DNA of 64,000 bases from Zygnema cylindricum (lineage: Eukaryota; Streptophyta; Zygnematophyceae; Zygnematales; Zygnemataceae). The stretch covers positions 55,598 to 119,597 of the forward strand of contig JBBHKE010002746.1 of assembly GCA_037447655.1 (NCBI GenBank). The letters are read 5' to 3'. Below the pieces are notes generated by a model that did no database searches, was not told the origin of the DNA, and saw only the letters and a list, made by a program, of their open reading frames with translations. Below, one piece after another: positions 33,024-44,556 of this stretch. A program made the translations under genes and the position numbers. How positions within the stretch are numbered: position 1 is the first letter of the stretch; every line of letters starts with the position of its first letter.

Positions 33024-34570
33024 TGCACAAAAAGGTACAGTGCCCATCGCTACTAGTCAAACATTTTTTAGTCAAAAGTGCTTTTTTCATCACACGTTTC
33101 TGGTTTTCAATTGTGACATCATTATTGAAGGGTAAGATAGTTACCTTTCAAATGCTTGCCTTAGAAAAAAAAGTCCCAACGGTTGAACACAAAGTGAAAC
33201 GATATTTGACTCCTAGAAGAATGTTTTGTTTTGAATGTTTTGTTTTGGTGTTTTGTTTTGTTTTTTATGTTTTTTTTTGTTTTGACTCTGATAAGGATGG
33301 ATGTTAACGATGGGTGCTGTACTCTGAAGCTGTAATTTTTATGATCCTGCTTTTCTCTCAGTAATGGATGATGAAATTGAGTAATATGATCGTGCACACC
33401 CTCCTGCAATGGTGTATGTACAATAAAATTGGTTGTTTTCTACTTCACTGCAGGTGTTCACGGTATTCTGGTTGGTTAGTGACAGACGGTGATTCATGCG
33501 GCAAAAAATAAGAAAACAGTCCTACGAAACTGTCGGCCAAGTGCCCGAGGAGTTTGTATATAAGTGCCAATAGTCCACGTTTTATGTCGAAACTGCCGTT
33601 GGTGTTTTTGTTTCAGACTTTAGTACTACTGTAACCACAAATTTTTAAATATGTAACCATTTTCTTTCCTTATGGTTTTTCCTCACGTGGAATTTTTCTT
33701 AGGGATGAAATGTACATTGATTTTTTGATGCTCGCATGCTAGTTTATGTATGCCGAATTAGTTGCAGTCCTCTGTTCTCAATTTGCATTCCTACCAAAAT
33801 TAGTGTGCTTCATGTTATAAATTGTACCTGATATGCAATTGTTGTGGAGATATTGCTTGTGTATGTTTATTTTTTCTGCCCTTTACAATGGATGTTGATG
33901 ACTTTTCTTATCTGCATCAATGTTCGTATAACCTTTAAAAAAGCTGAATGGTGTTATTATGTTTGTATGTGCCTATGGTCCTATGTTCATGACATATCAA
34001 TGTGTGAAAGCTTTGAAACTGCCACTTGTATTTTTTGTGTAGAAGCTGTCGAAAGTAAAAGAAATCTGCTCGTTTATTTTTTAGCGTGCTCATCGTTGAA
34101 AAATTGAACAAAATATTTCAAAAATCTCTTCTCAAGTTTTAAGAGTTTGTAAGGCATACCGTAATGTCCAACCTCCCAAACTAGAAGCAATAAGGGTAGC
34201 AGCAATGGATATAGTAACGGAAATCCGAAATAGAATGCATAAAAAGCTTTTAACCTAGTCAGGAAAGGTTCCTAGTGGTCTACAAAATAATATGAAGACT
34301 ATTCATATGATTTCAATTTCTTGTATACATCTATAGTTTGAACACTAAATACACCTAAGAAAAAGGGTTTCTGACGAATTGAAAACAATCATTTCATCGC
34401 TCTCGAGTTTGAGATGGGTTGGATATCAATCATTTCATCGCTCTCGAGTTTGAGATGGGTTGGATATCACAACGATCTAAGACCTAAATTGCATCGGAAT
34501 AACATTTTAGTAATTAGTACCATTTTTTGAAGGGTTGGGTATTTTTCTAATGATTTAGAGTGCACAAGAC
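33024..34570. other. No gene recognised
   Basis: T-rich downstream sequence of the LEA-like gene, with a TTTTGTTTTG run near 33220-33280. It contains a 41-bp tandem duplication at 34387-34468 (AATCATTTCATCGCTCTCG..). No coding signal. Confidence 0.45.
34387..34468. repeat. 41-bp tandem duplication
   Basis: AATCATTTCATCGCTCTCGA and following bases through GGTTGGATATC occur twice head to tail without mismatch. Confidence 0.93.
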
Positions 34571-35513
34571 TGTAATTCTGTGACCTCCATTGGTACACAG
34601 AATGTCCAGTTTATGTGAAGCCTCTAGGATAATATATGCACTTTTAACTTTGACAATGAATAAGTCCCACCATGGGACGCAAAAACTCGGCCGACTACAC
34701 CCCTGTGTAGCCTCTACACCTAGACTCCCTTGAGTCCGGTGCAAAAAGAATAACTGAAATTGCTCCCCTGAGCATTAAGTTATGGTTGACCAAAGTTGGT
34801 CCATAAATACAAGTGCACTCTGAGAGAGAGGTGAAAAACCAAAAATACTTCAAGTCCTAAGTTACCTCTCTAAACCTATTACGAGGGTATTTCGACCAAT
34901 CACAGGACTGTAAAGTACAAGAAGGTACATCTACCGCATGTACCGCTGTTCTTGTATGGCCATTCCGTTCCGCGTCAGTTCCGGAGCCGTAGTTGCTCCT
35001 CTTGTGATATCTGCTGTCCAACCATATGTTGCCACGTGTCATCCACCGACATCTGGTCTGCAAACCGCCAAAGTGCTATTCCGGCATTCCGGCTCCACTA
35101 TGAGCCGTTCGATCAGATCCGGGCATTTGATTTCGTCCGTCGAAATTAAATGTCGATTCGTATATTTCGTGTGGTCCCGATTTCGTGCGGACCTGTATGT
35201 TTCTATGCATAAATCGTCCCGTAATTAGTTAAATGGAATATCCGGCGCTGTACATCTTTAAATAAATATCGAGCCATATACGTGTATCGATTACTTCAAG
35301 ACCTACTTGATAAGGTGGACGGCGGATCAAGTCCCACAAGTGACCGTCTATATTTTGCAGAAAATTGTACTAGTGATCTTCCAGTCTCCTCAGCTGCCAG
35401 AGGCCTGCAGGTCCTTACTGACTACGACAAGTGCAGGTCCTTACTGACTACGACAAGTATGAGGACTGCAGTAAGGTCACAAGAAAGACTACAAATTACC
35501 TATCTTTTCAACA
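34571..35513 (-). repeat. Element B 3' LTR
   Basis: On the minus strand it begins TGTTGAAAAG at 35513, right after AAGGGGAG, and ends ATTACA at 34571. It holds a 26-bp tandem duplication (TGCAGGTCCTTACTGACTAC..) at 35406-35457. The U5 ATG-GAG-GTC-ACA-GAA start seen in the relic at 267 is present, but no PBS follows because this is the 3' copy. Confidence 0.88.
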
Positions 35514-38500
35514 CTCCCCTTATTTTCTTGTCTATCTTTTGCTTCAGTCCACACTTTTCCCCACAAAAGATCAATTTAGGAGAAGGAACTCGTTTAGTCA
35601 TCATATCTGCTACCATCTCACCATCTGGTCTATATTCCAAACTAATGATTTTATTCTCAACTTTCTCCTTAACAAAGCTCAAACGAATATCCATGTGTTT
35701 TGCTTTAAAATTATGCTTAGGGTTTGCTGCAATTAAAATCGCGGCTTGATTGTCACAAAATATCTTCATTCTTTTGTACTCCATTTTTCATGTATTCGAA
35801 TTCTTAAAGCAAAGATTTCACCCACATTAATTCTTTCACAGCTGAACAAGCGACCATATACTCAACCTCCATGGTGGACTGAACATTCACCTTTTGTTGC
35901 TTATTGCTCCAACAGCAAGCCCTATTCCCAACATACAACACATTCCCAAAAGTACACCTCCTCATCGAAGCATCCCCATAACAGGCATCACTCCAAGTAG
36001 TGATGTCCCAACATAGAACACATACCCAGCAGTACACCTCCTCATCGGAGCATCCCCATAACTGGCATCACTCCAAGTAGTGATGTCATTCCAAGAAGTG
36101 ATGTCAGTATTATCCCCTCCCAGATGCAATCACAAATCTCTCGTTCCTTCCAAATACCGCATGACCCTTTTGGCCGCTTCCGAATCTTTCTTCCTAAGAT
36201 CATTCAGACTCCTACTTAATACTCCCACAGTTGCAGCTATATCAGGACGAGTACAGTTCATAAAGTAGATCGAACTACCGACAACCTGTCTATACGGAAT
36301 AGTCTGCATGAACTTGCATTCCTCAGGTCCTAACTCATTATCCAAGATCAAACTCCCTCCTCTGAGCTTCCCCCATTTCCCTTCTTTAAGTCCATTGGAG
36401 TCGTACAGCTATTTGCTTTTTCCATTTGAAATTTTTCAAGCATATTCCCAATTGCTTCCTTTTGAGTTAGTCTAATTCTTTTCTTTTCTCTATCCCTCTC
36501 CATTTGAATTCCCAAAATGTACTTTGCCTCCCCCAAATCTTTCATTTAAATCTGCTCTTTTGATCATTTTTCAATCTATTAATTTTCACCATTGATTTAC
36601 TCTAAACAAGCAAATCATCAACATTTATGGCAATGAAAATTATACCTTCCTCATCCTCAAATAAGTAGATCAAATGATCCGAACTAATTCGGATATATCC
36701 CAAACTCGTCAAAAACTCGTCCAACTTTTTGTTCCATTGGCGTGGAGCTTCCTTTAGTCCATAAAGGGACTTTATCAATCTGCACACCTTGCTTTCTTCT
36801 CCACAAATCCTTGCGACTGTCGCATGAAGATCTCTTCTTCCAATTCTTCTTATAAGAAAGCGGTTTTGATGTCCATCTGGTGCACTTCCATGTCTTCCGC
36901 TGCCCCGACACATTAAGTTGAATCTGGACGGAGGGGAATCTAACAAGTGGAGCAAAAGTCTCCTCATAATCGATTCCCTCTTTCTGTGTGAACCTCTTTG
37001 CCACTAATCTGGCCTTATATTGCTCAATAGTGTTATCTTGATTGAGCTTCAACTTAAATACCCACTTGCATCCTATTGGCTTTCTATCCGGAGGACAATC
37101 CACCGACTCCCAAGTGTTTGCTTCCATAATGGAAGCCATCTCATCAGTAATAGCTGTCACCCATCTACTACCTTCCGGACTATTAACTACTTCCGAGTAA
37201 GTATGGGGTTCGCTCAAATGTGACAGCTTAGTTACCTTGTTGTTCACTTGTCTCTCTTGAAGTCTCTTGTTGCTTCTCCTTCCTCCTTCAAATGTTGACT
37301 CTAGGATGGAGGGTAATCTCGGGTTTCTCCGAGCAACTTCACCTTCTCCCTTATCCGTGGAGTCCATCTCCAGTCGTTCATCGTCCATTTCCGGTCCTTC
37401 CTCTTTTTCTTCCTCGGTTTGAATCGGAAGTTGTGACTCCAAGAGAGGGTCACTCTCGGTCAGATTTTTCTCTTCCTCTGCAAGGTCAGGCTGAACCGGA
37501 GTTTGGTTAGTAGAATCTGAATCTAACTCACTTTCGGATTCAATTCTAATTCTAACCGGTTTAGTGTACTTAAAGGGATCTATGGATTTTCCTTCATCCA
37601 TAACTACCAAGTATTTTACTAGAATTATTTCTTCTCTTCCGAGATCATAAACTCTATACCCTTTTACGTTCTCATCATACCCAAGTAAGTATCTCGGCTT
37701 TCCTCTGGCATCTACCTTCCAATCAGATTTTTCTGTGTTAAAACTAAACACTTGACTTTCAAACACCTTTAAGTGTGATATGTTAGGTTTTCTCCCGGTC
37801 CATCTTTCATAAGGTGTTTAGCCTTTTACAGCTGAGGTAAGGACTCTATTTTTGAGATAGTTAGCATAATTCATAACTTCTGCCCAAAATTTTTTCCTTA
37901 TCTTTTTATCTGTCAACATACTACGGGCACTATCACTTAATGTCCGATTTAGTCTCTCGGCTACACCATTTTGTCTGGGTTCTTTGGGACAGTCTTTTGG
38001 TGTTCAACCCCTTCCTCTTTCAAGTAATCCTCAAACTCATTAGAAGTGAATTCCCCCCCATTATCACTTCTCACTCTCTTTATAGGTGTCTCATGAAGCT
38101 TTTCACTCCATGATTTATATTCCTTAAAATAAGCCGAAGCTTCAGATTTGTTCTCCAATAAATATACTCTATAGTATCTAGACCAATGATGAATGATAGT
38201 AAGCATAAATCTTTTCCCTCCAACTGATGGCACTGTGGCCGGTCCCCATATGTCAGTATGAACCAAATCTAAAACCTTTTCACCCTTATATGTTGCGACT
38301 TTTTGAAAAGGCAATCTGTGGGCTTTTCCTTCAGCACACCCACTACAATCATCCAAAGTCTCATTATCTCCAAAATGTATGCCCTCAACTACACCATTTT
38401 TCTTCATTTCCTTCAATCTATCTAGATGCACATGTCCCAATCTTTTATGCCACACCATCAAATCACATACACCAGCATAGTAAACTACCATCTTTCCATT

Positions 38501-39950
38501 ACTCAAATTCAGCCTAAACATTCCTTGGCTACCCTTTTCAGCTGTGAAGTACACTTCATTCTCATAGCCATCAACAAAGACTCCTTTCTTAGTACTAGTC
38601 TGAAAGCCCTTATCATCAAAGACCGACGTAGAGATCAGATTCTTGTTCAACTCCGGAATAAAAAGAACATCAGAGAAAGTGACTATAGATGTCTTTCCAT
38701 CAACTAAGACTCTCAGATCCACTGATCCCACTGAATTGGTGGTCACTATTCTCCCATCTCCATACTCTATCCTGCAGTAAGGATCTTTCTCATTTTGGGA
38801 AACAATGGCTTTTCTCTACACATATGCATAGAGGCTCCTGAATCAATGATCCATCCTTCTTCAGGAGCTTCTTTCACTCCTCCGAAAGCACACTTTTGCC
38901 TTTTTGAAATCCCTGGCTCACCTTTCACCTCAACTCCTCGTTGAGGAGAAGTTCTCCATCGTCAACATCGGCTTCCTCTCCCACAACTTGGGTCGCCACA
39001 AACGCCTTCTTTTTCCTTGCAGCTAGTTTTCCAATTATTTCCTCCTTCAATCTCAACTTCGTCAACTTAGTGCACTCCGCCATGTAGTGTCACAGCTTCT
39101 TACAAAAATGGCAAAGCCCCTTCGGAGCCCTTGGTGTAGATCCGTCACGGTTTCCTCTTCCTCCTCCACCAAAGTTCCCATAAGGTTTCTTGGAATCCTT
39201 TTCCCCCCAGTTAGTACTAGCAGCCAATGCTTGAACACTCTTTCCTCCCCTACGAATCTCAATTGTGCTTTCCCGAACCAAAATCATCCCCACAACGGAG
39301 TTTTAGATCCAAAAATGGGCTGACAAATCCTAAACCTTGTTAACAATGTTCTCATAATCATCTGGGAGTTTCATTAACAAAGTGTTCACCTTCTCTTTCT
39401 CGATCTCCCTTTTCCCTACACTCTCCAACTTTATGAATAACCCAGCCAAGTCATTACAAATATCTAACATCTTTCCCCATTTGTACACATATGCCTTTAC
39501 CTTTTGAAATGCCAGCTTCTGCTGCTGAATCCTACCACTCTTGTAAATGTTGACAAGAGCTTCCCACAACTCGTCTGCCCTATCCACATGAAGATGAGGT
39601 GTAGCCACTCCTTGAGTGAGACGCCCAAAATTAAAATGAATCGCCACGGTATTGTTGAAATCCCAAATTTCGGTATCATTTGCCTCAGTTTTCTGAGCCT
39701 CTGCTACTAGAGCCGATCCAGTAGCCATCGGTGTGAGTTTCTCCTTCCACTTCTCCTTCTCTGTGTCGAACACGGTGCTTTCTCCAACATCCTCAACCTC
39801 CTCTGCCCCCGCAGATCTTCTTATGAACCGAGATCCTCCAAACCCTAGTGGAACTCCCAATTTTGAGGATGGATGACGCACACGGCCACTCACAATGCCC
39901 CATAGCCGTTTTTCAAACAATGCATCCATATTGCAGCAATAGTGGAGGTG
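35514..39950 (-). pseudogene. Broken gag-pol polyprotein of element B
   Basis: Minus-strand domains: gag from about 39950 (ALFEKRLWGIVSG) with a zinc knuckle near 39120-39080; protease near 38860; GAG-pre-integrase/integrase 38746-37800 (HKRLGHVHLD, HTDIWGPA, RSDNGGEF); linker and reverse transcriptase 37766-36602; RNase H 36545-35514. Frameshifts or stops interrupt it near 39290, 38780, 37960, 37815, 36900, 36560, 36350 and 36010. The reverse transcriptase catalytic box reads NVDD instead of YVDD. An 80-bp tandem duplication at 35927-36086 disrupts RNase H. Confidence 0.85.
35927..36086. repeat. 80-bp tandem duplication in element B RNase H
   Basis: CCCAACATACAACACATTCC and following bases recur from 36007 with a few substitutions. 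A third short copy of AGTGATGTC follows at about 36090. Confidence 0.88.
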
Positions 39951-40073
39951 TGTAATCGTGACCATGTACAGGTACATTAGTGCACCTACAGTAAAGAATA
40001 GTACAGTACGGCAAGTGTAGTAAAAAACTGGAGTTACCTGTTCGTTTTACTGGCTAGATATTTTCATTATTAT
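39951..40073. other. Junction sequence between element B and the MITE
   Basis: GTACAGGTAC-rich sequence that matches neither the internal region of element A nor an LTR. It marks the 5' truncation point of element B. Confidence 0.4.
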
Positions 40074-40559
40074 GGTAACCTTTTATCAAGCAAAAAGTGG
40101 GGTTGTTTAATGGAGAAAGTACTTTCCGTACTAAGCCGTATTTTTTTTTTCTGTTTACCATAAATTTGTTAAGATTCTCCAAACTTTTTGGCGAAAACTT
40201 CCATTGTCGGAGGTTGAATTTTTGACGCAAACGCCCTTTCTATCCAGTACCTGGCGAGTCCTCTCCGACTGTCCTCAGGAGGACTCTTTGGGCTTACTGG
40301 ACGCGTGTATTGGTCCACTTTTAAAAGTCAGAGTCGATCTACGACGGCCGTGAAGTTATAAAATTACATGTGGAATATGGCGTGTACCTTCTGACATCAA
40401 AGCCACCCTATTGAACGACAAAATCGTGGTTGAAGGACATCTTTTCACGCCTCTTTTATATATGTGCAAAATCACGTACATGTAAGGTTTGTTAGTTGTC
40501 TCGCCCGTGGAGTGAAAGGTGTGAAACTGTCTTTCACACCGCCAAATGCCCCGTGCCTT

Positions 40560-41095
40560 TCACACTAATAAAATGTGTGTATTTTCTAGGTCTGTATTTG
40601 TCTACTATACAATAGATGGTATGTTTGGGTTCCTCCATACTTATCGTAGTCACTGAGGATTCAAAGAAAGCCATGGCTGTTAGAAGCAGTGAGGAGGAAG
40701 ACAGGCTAAGGGAGCAGGAGGCATAGCTCATTGCAAAAGGTATGCGCCGAGAATAAGATTTGATCCTAAGACAAATGGAATGAAAAGCGTACGGTGTAGC
40801 CGTGTGCCTTATCTATTAGTTCTTGATGAACCGTTACGTAGAGTGGGCTTGATTAATATATATACTTATACACATTTAACATACGCATTAGGAAATGAAA
40901 CGACATTGAATTTGAATGGACGGGATTAAATAGTCGGTTTTCGATCAGACGGCTCACAGTGGAGCCGAAGCACCGGAGTGGACATTTGGCGGTTTGTGAG
41001 CTAAATGTCGGCGGATGACACGTGGAAAACCATGATTGGACAGCAGATATTACGGGGGGAGCAACTACGGTTCAGGAACTGACATACGTTAGGGT
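40560..41095 (+). repeat. Truncated LTR fragment of the element B/D family
   Basis: Matches the U3 half of the minus-strand LTRs at 34571 and 58302. The shared blocks are TGTGTATTTTCTAGGTCTG near 40572, CTTATCGTAGTCACTGA near 40640, AGCCATGGCTG near 40669, and a long block from GATCAGACGGCTCACAGTGG (40945) to CAACTACGGTTCAGGAACTG (near 41080). Only the U3 part is present and no coding sequence is attached. Confidence 0.75.
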
Positions 41096-41321
41096 TTTTT
41101 AGGGTTTTCCTCGGATTTTTAGGGTTATAGGGTTATTGATTGTGTTTTTTTTTATATAAAAAAAACACAAATGAGAGAAAAACCCTAAACATATTTATAG
41201 TTGCGACGCGCCGCGCGGCGCGAGGCGTCGTAAAGCAAAATTGGACTGAAAGGAGTGAAAGGCAACGTGGACCCTTTCACACGCGACCTTCACACCTAAA
41301 AACGCAAGATTCAGTACAACA

Positions 41322-41843
41322 CACCGAGAATCGTAATTAGAGTAAGGAAAAAATTAGGGTAAAAAAGAGAAAAAAATAATTAGAGTTACAAACTCTAATT
41401 TATGTGATATAACTTTTTCAAAAAGGAATTACTCTAATTTACTAAAGTATTCTAGTTTGACGCGCTGAATATCTCTACTGTAAATTAGGTACTTGTACAG
41501 AATCTGACAAAACGTATAGTTTATCGTCACTATGACGTTTGCACTACGTGGTACTATGACGTTTGCACTACGTGGTTTGTTAAAACGCAGTTACATGATA
41601 ACGGCCTGTATTGAGTCATTATTTGTACTTTTTTACTTAATAAAGTACAATTTTGCATGGTCACACACCGACCGTAAGCCACACTATTTAAAACGGCAAT
41701 GTATTAGAGTTATTAACGCTCATTCAAAATGTACCTTAAATAGTATAATGAAAAATTTAGAATCATTTACTCTATTTAACGTGATTGAGTCGAAATCTAA
41801 GGCGACCAAATTAGCGTTATTTACTCTAATTACGATTCGCCGT
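41322..41843. mobile_element. TA-target MITE
   Basis: Left CACCGAGAATCGTAATTAGAG and right CTCTAATTACGATTCGCCGTG are near-perfect inverted repeats, with TA after the right end. The left flank is CA rather than TA. Contains a 24-bp tandem duplication (ACTATGACGTTTGCACTACG..) at 41529-41576. Confidence 0.65.
41529..41576. repeat. 24-bp tandem duplication inside a TA-target MITE
   Basis: ACTATGACGTTTGCACTACG plus TGGT occurs twice in direct succession without mismatch. Confidence 0.93.
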
Positions 41844-41963
41844 GTAGTTGCCATCTCGTCCATTTTTGCAATAGAATGGACATTTGTACAAATTTTCATT
41901 TTGCAACGGTTTTTGTGGCCGTTGGTACAACGACAAATACAAGAACGTCCAGATTGTATGTTA

Positions 41964-42176
41964 CACCGTCAATCGTTATTAGCGTGTAAGTTTTTTTAGC
42001 GTGTACGAATAATTAGCGTGGTTTACACTAATTGGGAATTTGGAAATTTTCGAAGAAATCGTCTATTCTAATTAGGAAGTAGGATTTTTTAAATAGTCTG
42101 GATAATTCTATTTGAGAATAATAAAAAAAAAGCGGGACGGAATTAGCGTACACAACGCTAATAACGATTGACGGTG
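41964..42176. mobile_element. TA-target MITE nested in the TAA-target MITE
   Basis: 213 bp with ends CACCGTCAATCGTTATTAG and CTAATAACGATTGACGGTG, flanked by TA on both sides (41962-41963 and 42177-42178). The related unoccupied site at about 54838-54856 reads GATTGTACATTAGCGTGACG, where this copy has GATTGTATGTTA[element]TAGCGTGACG. The two sites together show the TA duplication directly. Confidence 0.85.
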
Positions 42177-42368
42177 TAGCGTGACGCTACTAGATATTTT
42201 AATCGGCGTCCGCCCTTACACATGCGCAGTTGAGATTTTGTACTTTTCAAAACTTTCATTATTCCCAACCGGCTCAACAGGATCCTTCGTGGTACCAACA
42301 CGTAACCAATTTTTGCGTCACTGACACGACCTGATGGAAAGGTGTTACAAATATTACTGCCAATAAAC

Positions 42369-42763
42369 GTGACCCTCCGATTACTGGGAACGCCTGATGG
42401 AAGGTTACCGTTAATGGAACGGATGTTTAAGGCTTTAAGCGTGGCAACTCAATGAGTCTCGTATAACTTTTGGCCATAGTTCAAAAGTAGGCGTTTTTAT
42501 GGTAGGCCTTTGGTCGGCGCCTTTCATTAAAAGTTTTTAAGTTGTGTTATGGGCTTTTCACGTGATCTTCTTAGATCGCTACTTTGATCAGCGACCGTCC
42601 GATCGTCCGAATCTGACGGTGTAAATAAATTTTTTTGGTCCGAATGTTTTAATTGGTCTGAATAGGTCCGAATACAATTTGGGTCTTAAGGTCATATTGT
42701 ATATTTTGCATACAATAGGCATATTGTATGGGCATACTTTAACCTACTTTTGAATTATACTTT
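42369..42763 (+). repeat. 390-bp direct repeat, left copy
   Basis: Sequence from GACCCTCCGATTACTGGGAA to CCTACTTTTGAATTATA is nearly identical to 43677-44065. It joins the right end of the TAA-target MITE, about 55 bp of unrelated sequence and the 285-bp MITE (42475-42759). Confidence 0.9.
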
Positions 42764-43676
42764 CGTCGGACAAAAAAAAAAATTGTGCGAATCTGTACAA
42801 ACACGTACTGCGCCCAATAAACAACAACAACAACCCCATTCTTCACCTAATGGAATCTTACCCTGAGTCGGGACGGTACGAATATCTCGTGAATCACTAC
42901 TACGGTACCAATGCATGTTAAGTTTTCTCGATGGATTATATTATTGGAACTGTTACACCTCCTACATGTGAATCTCTAGATTCGCTACCACAACCACGAG
43001 TTTTTGTCTTTTAGGGAAACCATGTGCATACCTACATTAATAAAGTACACTGTGAATCGATATTAATTAAAAAAAATAGAACACTATTAAAAAAAAGGTA
43101 TTCCTAACCTTCTTATGAGTTCAATAACCTAAAGCAACAAAAAAAATATATTACTAAACGCTATTTTGGATACACATTTCTATACTGTACACCGCCAATC
43201 GCTATTAGCGTAGATGTTTCTTTAGCGTATAATATTAATTACAGTGGTGTACGCTACTTAAGAATTTGAAAATTTTGAAAAAAAACATATATTCTAATTG
43301 TTTAATAATTCTAATCTGGGTATTTGAAAAAAATAAATGTCGGTCGCAAACCTGCTTACACTAATATAAGTACCCGTAATACTTTTTTGAAATCGTACGC
43401 CGTCATGTAAAGCATTCAAACGTGCATGTCAGACTATTTTACCACAATTAAGCGTGAGCGCTACGCCGTAAAGCTTACATTTTTTGTCCAGTTGTAAGAA
43501 GTGTAATTTGTACGCTTGTAGTGTTTACGCAACGCTTGTTGTCTAAAAAGTTGGTCGCTTGTTCGTTGTACCTCCATACTGTACGTTAATAAGGTTTCTT
43601 TACGCTAATAATGTCGCGATGTTTTGTTTTATTAGAGTGGATTAATGCTAATATGTGCATTAACTCTAAAATGGTT
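42764..43676. other. No gene recognised; TA-target MITE left end at 43194
   Basis: GTACACCGCCAATCGCTATTAGCGTA-type sequence at about 43190-43214 is a left terminus of the TA-target family. A matching right end was not found. The rest is AT-rich and non-coding. Confidence 0.4.
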
Positions 43677-44065
43677 GACCCTCCGATTACTGGGAACGCC
43701 TGATGGAAGGTTACCGTTAATGGAACGGATGTTTAAGGCTTTAAGCGTGGCAACTCAATGAGTCTCGTATAACTTTTGGCCATAGTTCAAAAGTAGGCGT
43801 TTTTATGGTAGGCCTTTGGTCGGCGCCTTTCATTAAAAGTTTTTAAGTTGTGTTATGGGCTTTTCACGTGATCTTCTTAGATCGCTACTTTGATCAGCGA
43901 CCGTCCGATCGTCCGAATCTGACGGTGTAAATAAATTTTTTTGGTCCGAATGTTTTAATTGGTCTGAATAGGTCCGAATACAATATGGGTCTTAAGGTCA
44001 TATTGTATGTTTTGCGTACAATAGGCATATTGTATGGGCGTACTTTCACCTACTTTTGAACTATG
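43677..44065 (+). repeat. 390-bp direct repeat, right copy
   Basis: Second copy of 42369-42763, about 1.3 kb downstream in the same orientation, with only a few differences. It includes the same MITE right end and the complete 285-bp MITE. Confidence 0.9.
43781..44065. mobile_element. 285-bp MITE with CATAGTTCAAAAGTAGG ends
   Basis: Perfect 17-bp inverted ends CATAGTTCAAAAGTAGG and CCTACTTTTGAACTATG. Perfect 8-bp duplication CTTTTGGC at 43773-43780 and 44066-44073. The 8-bp duplication suggests hAT. The interior is rich in GGTCCGAAT and GTCCGATCG words. The second copy at 42475-42759 lacks the matching right duplication. Confidence 0.85.
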
Positions 44066-44556
44066 CTTTTGGCAAATATTGCGGATGGAGGAAATTCTTG
44101 CTGCCGGATAGGAAACTTCCCGACCGTGGGTCGCAAATTCCTGACCGTCACTTCTTATTCTGTGACAGCCAGCCGGACGGCCGCCGACTTGCTCCGTCGT
44201 AGTTTTCGTCACCTTTTTAGTATGGTACACTTCTCATTGTTATTACTTATTAGAGTTGACGACACTGATTCGGTCGCGTCTCTGTTTGGCCGAAATCATA
44301 AAACAGCGTTAACAACTCTATTTAACGAAACAACATGCCACGTCTCCTTGTACTAAATATGCTAATTGACTAATTAATGCGAAGAATATTATGGATAGTA
44401 TGGTATGCCCTTTCCGCGGACCTGCAAAGTGCTTGTTCTTTTAGGTTTTGAATTTGTGGCAATGCTGATGTAGTAAATGCTCTCATTTGCTCATATTCAC
44501 ACTACACTAGCGTCAGTACTTTTTTTTTAGGGTTTCTTATTTTGTTTGTTTCAACC

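Larger units (their letters stand above)
34571..39950 (-). mobile_element. 5'-truncated Osser-like copia element, element B
   Basis: The 3' LTR (34571-35513) is followed on the minus strand by RNase H, reverse transcriptase, integrase, protease and gag up to about 39950. The gag N-terminus, PBS and 5' LTR are absent, and unrelated sequence begins before the MITE at 40074. Proteins are close to element A throughout. Confidence 0.85.
40074..42419. mobile_element. TAA-target MITE copy 2, interrupted by nested insertions
   Basis: Left end GGTAACCTTTTATC and right end GATGGAAGGTTACC. The left part (to about 40455) and the right part (from about 41872, minus 41964-42176) align with the 774-bp copy at 54318-55091. 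About 1.4 kb of foreign sequence (an LTR fragment and a TA-target MITE) lies between the parts, and another TA-target MITE lies inside the right part. Confidence 0.75.
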
